Source of the DNA: Phormidium sp. FACHB-1136
GTDB lineage: Bacteria > Cyanobacteriota > Cyanobacteriia > Phormidesmidales > Phormidesmidaceae
Reading direction: 5' to 3'
Assembly: GCF_014697375.1 (NCBI RefSeq)
Contig: NZ_JACJRS010000036.1
Coordinates: 1-53,905, forward strand
DNA: 53,905 bases
The notes beneath the pieces are model-generated. The model made no database searches. It was not told the origin of the DNA and worked only from the letters and a program-made list of their open reading frames with translations. Position 1 is the stretch's first letter. Each line of letters opens with the position of its first letter. Both the position numbers and the translations under genes were made by a program. Shown here in pieces: positions 53,116 to 53,905 of this stretch.

Positions 53116-53905
53116 ATTATCTTGCCTAGAATTGTTTGCAGGAGCCGGAGGTCTTGCAAAAGGGCTAGAAATGGCTGGCATCCAGCACAAAGCCCTAGTT
53201 GAAATCAATAAAAATGCCTGCCAAACGCTAGCCAAGAACTATCCCAGCCAACTGATTCATGATTTAGATGTTAGATCCTTTGATTTTAATCAGTTTGGCC
53301 ATATTGACATTATCTCCGGCGGCCCACCCTGCCAACCTTTTTCTATCGGTGGAAAGCACAGCGGGAACACCGACCAACGTGATATGTTTCCCTATGCCTG
53401 CAAAGCAATCAGCCTTTGCACACCCAAAGCCTTCATTTTTGAAAATGTTAAAGGACTTCTCCGAAAATCCTTTAGCAACTATTTTGAATACATCCTTCTA
53501 AGACTGACCTACCCTGAAGTTTATTGTAAAGAATCAGAATTCTGGCAAGATCACCTCATCAGGCTAGAAAAAATCCATACCTCAGGAAAATATAATGGGG
53601 TAAAATACAACGTTATTTTTCGTCTTCTAGATGCCGCCAACTACGGAATTCCCCAACGTCGTGAACGAGTCTTTATTATCGGCATCAAAGAAGATCTAAA
53701 TGTTGCTTGGTCTTTCCCAAAAGAGTCATACTCCTTAGACTCCCTCCTATGGTCACAATTTGTCAGCGGCGACTATTGGGAGAAGCATGGTATTAAGCCC
53801 TCAAGTATCGAACACTTAGATACAAAAACTCAACAACGTATTCAACAACTCACTCAACAACCTGCTCTATTTGCACCTCCCTCGAAACCGTGGCAAACCG
53901 TCCGA
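53108..53905 (+). CDS. C5-cytosine DNA methyltransferase (partial, cut by window end)
   Basis: Open from the ATG at 53108 to the window edge, 266 codons. C5-MTase motifs in order: I CLELFAGAGGLAKGLEMAG, IV SGGPPCQPFS with the catalytic Cys, VI FIFENVKGLL, VIII YGIPQRRERVFIIG. The target-recognition domain and motifs IX-X lie beyond the window. As the partner of the Eco29kI-like nuclease it should methylate a cytosine in the same site. The gene order (nuclease first, short overlap) is as in Eco29kI-type systems. Confidence 0.93.
   Translation, partial: MSKLSCLELFAGAGGLAKGLEMAGIQHKALVEINKNACQTLAKNYPSQLIHDLDVRSFDFNQFGHIDIISGGPPCQPFSIGGKHSGNTDQRDMFPYACKAISLCTPKAFIFENVKGLLRKSFSNYFEYILLRLTYPEVYCKESEFWQDHLIRLEKIHTSGKYNGVKYNVIFRLLDAANYGIPQRRERVFIIGIKEDLNVAWSFPKESYSLDSLLWSQFVSGDYWEKHGIKPSSIEHLDTKTQQRIQQLTQQPALFAPPSKPWQTVR

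Overview
The window is chromosomal DNA from a cyanobacterium, probably a filamentous Leptolyngbya- or Nodosilinea-like lineage. The evidence is Raf1 (Rubisco assembly), a complete bidirectional NiFe-hydrogenase locus (hoxEFUYH), a CP12-family protein, two PEP-CTERM proteins, UPF0182, DUF3122 and DUF4336 proteins, a CHAT protease-like protein and a PAS-rich hybrid kinase. Core genes are GC-rich. Several islands are clearly more AT-rich: 3.4-4.3 kb, 36.2-37.4 kb and 48.8 kb to the end. I saw no GCGATCGC (HIP1) octamer, so this is not a HIP1-rich lineage.

Layout. 1-4.9 kb: the end of an IS1-family element, two copies of a short inverted-repeat element (MITE-like), an ABC exporter, gcvT, a solitary PD-(D/E)XK nuclease-like gene, and a relic IS1-type element whose tip encodes the end of the next gene. 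4.9-13.5 kb: CHAT protein, S9 peptidase, 3-methyladenine glycosylase, a repeat-rich DUF4912 protein and a small unknown. 13.7-19.5 kb: fumC, a divergent pair of related PEP-CTERM proteins, dusA-type dihydrouridine synthase and a cytochrome b561-like membrane protein. 19.6-29 kb: a multi-PAS hybrid histidine kinase, an MFS permease, tRNA-Ala(GGC), raf1, a CAT-anticodon tRNA (probably Ile2), pyrE and two methyltransferases. 29.7-36 kb: ribBA, a DUF3122 protein, a large cNMP-domain/AAA/polyferredoxin fusion and a DUF4336 protein. 36.2-37.4 kb: a Panacea (DUF4065) gene beside a two-TM coiled-coil protein, a likely toxin-antitoxin pair. 37.8-41.4 kb: UPF0182 and a small P-loop kinase.

41.9-48.7 kb is the hox locus, in the order hoxE, hoxF, quinone-oxidoreductase-like gene, hoxU, hoxY, CP12-like gene, hoxH. 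HoxFU is the diaphorase, HoxYH the NiFe hydrogenase and HoxE the ferredoxin-like linker. The CP12-like protein has lost all four redox cysteines. A strong hairpin and a MITE-like repeat separate it from hoxH.

48.9 kb to the end is a defence and toxin-antitoxin island: an OLD-family nuclease, MNT/HEPN, an antitoxin/PIN pair, and an Eco29kI-type restriction enzyme overlapping a C5 cytosine methyltransferase cut by the window end. Three copies of a ~70 bp repeat punctuate the cassettes. I found no CCGCGG (the Eco29kI/SacII site) anywhere in the window, although its one-base neighbours are common. This suggests the restriction system has shaped the genome for a long time.
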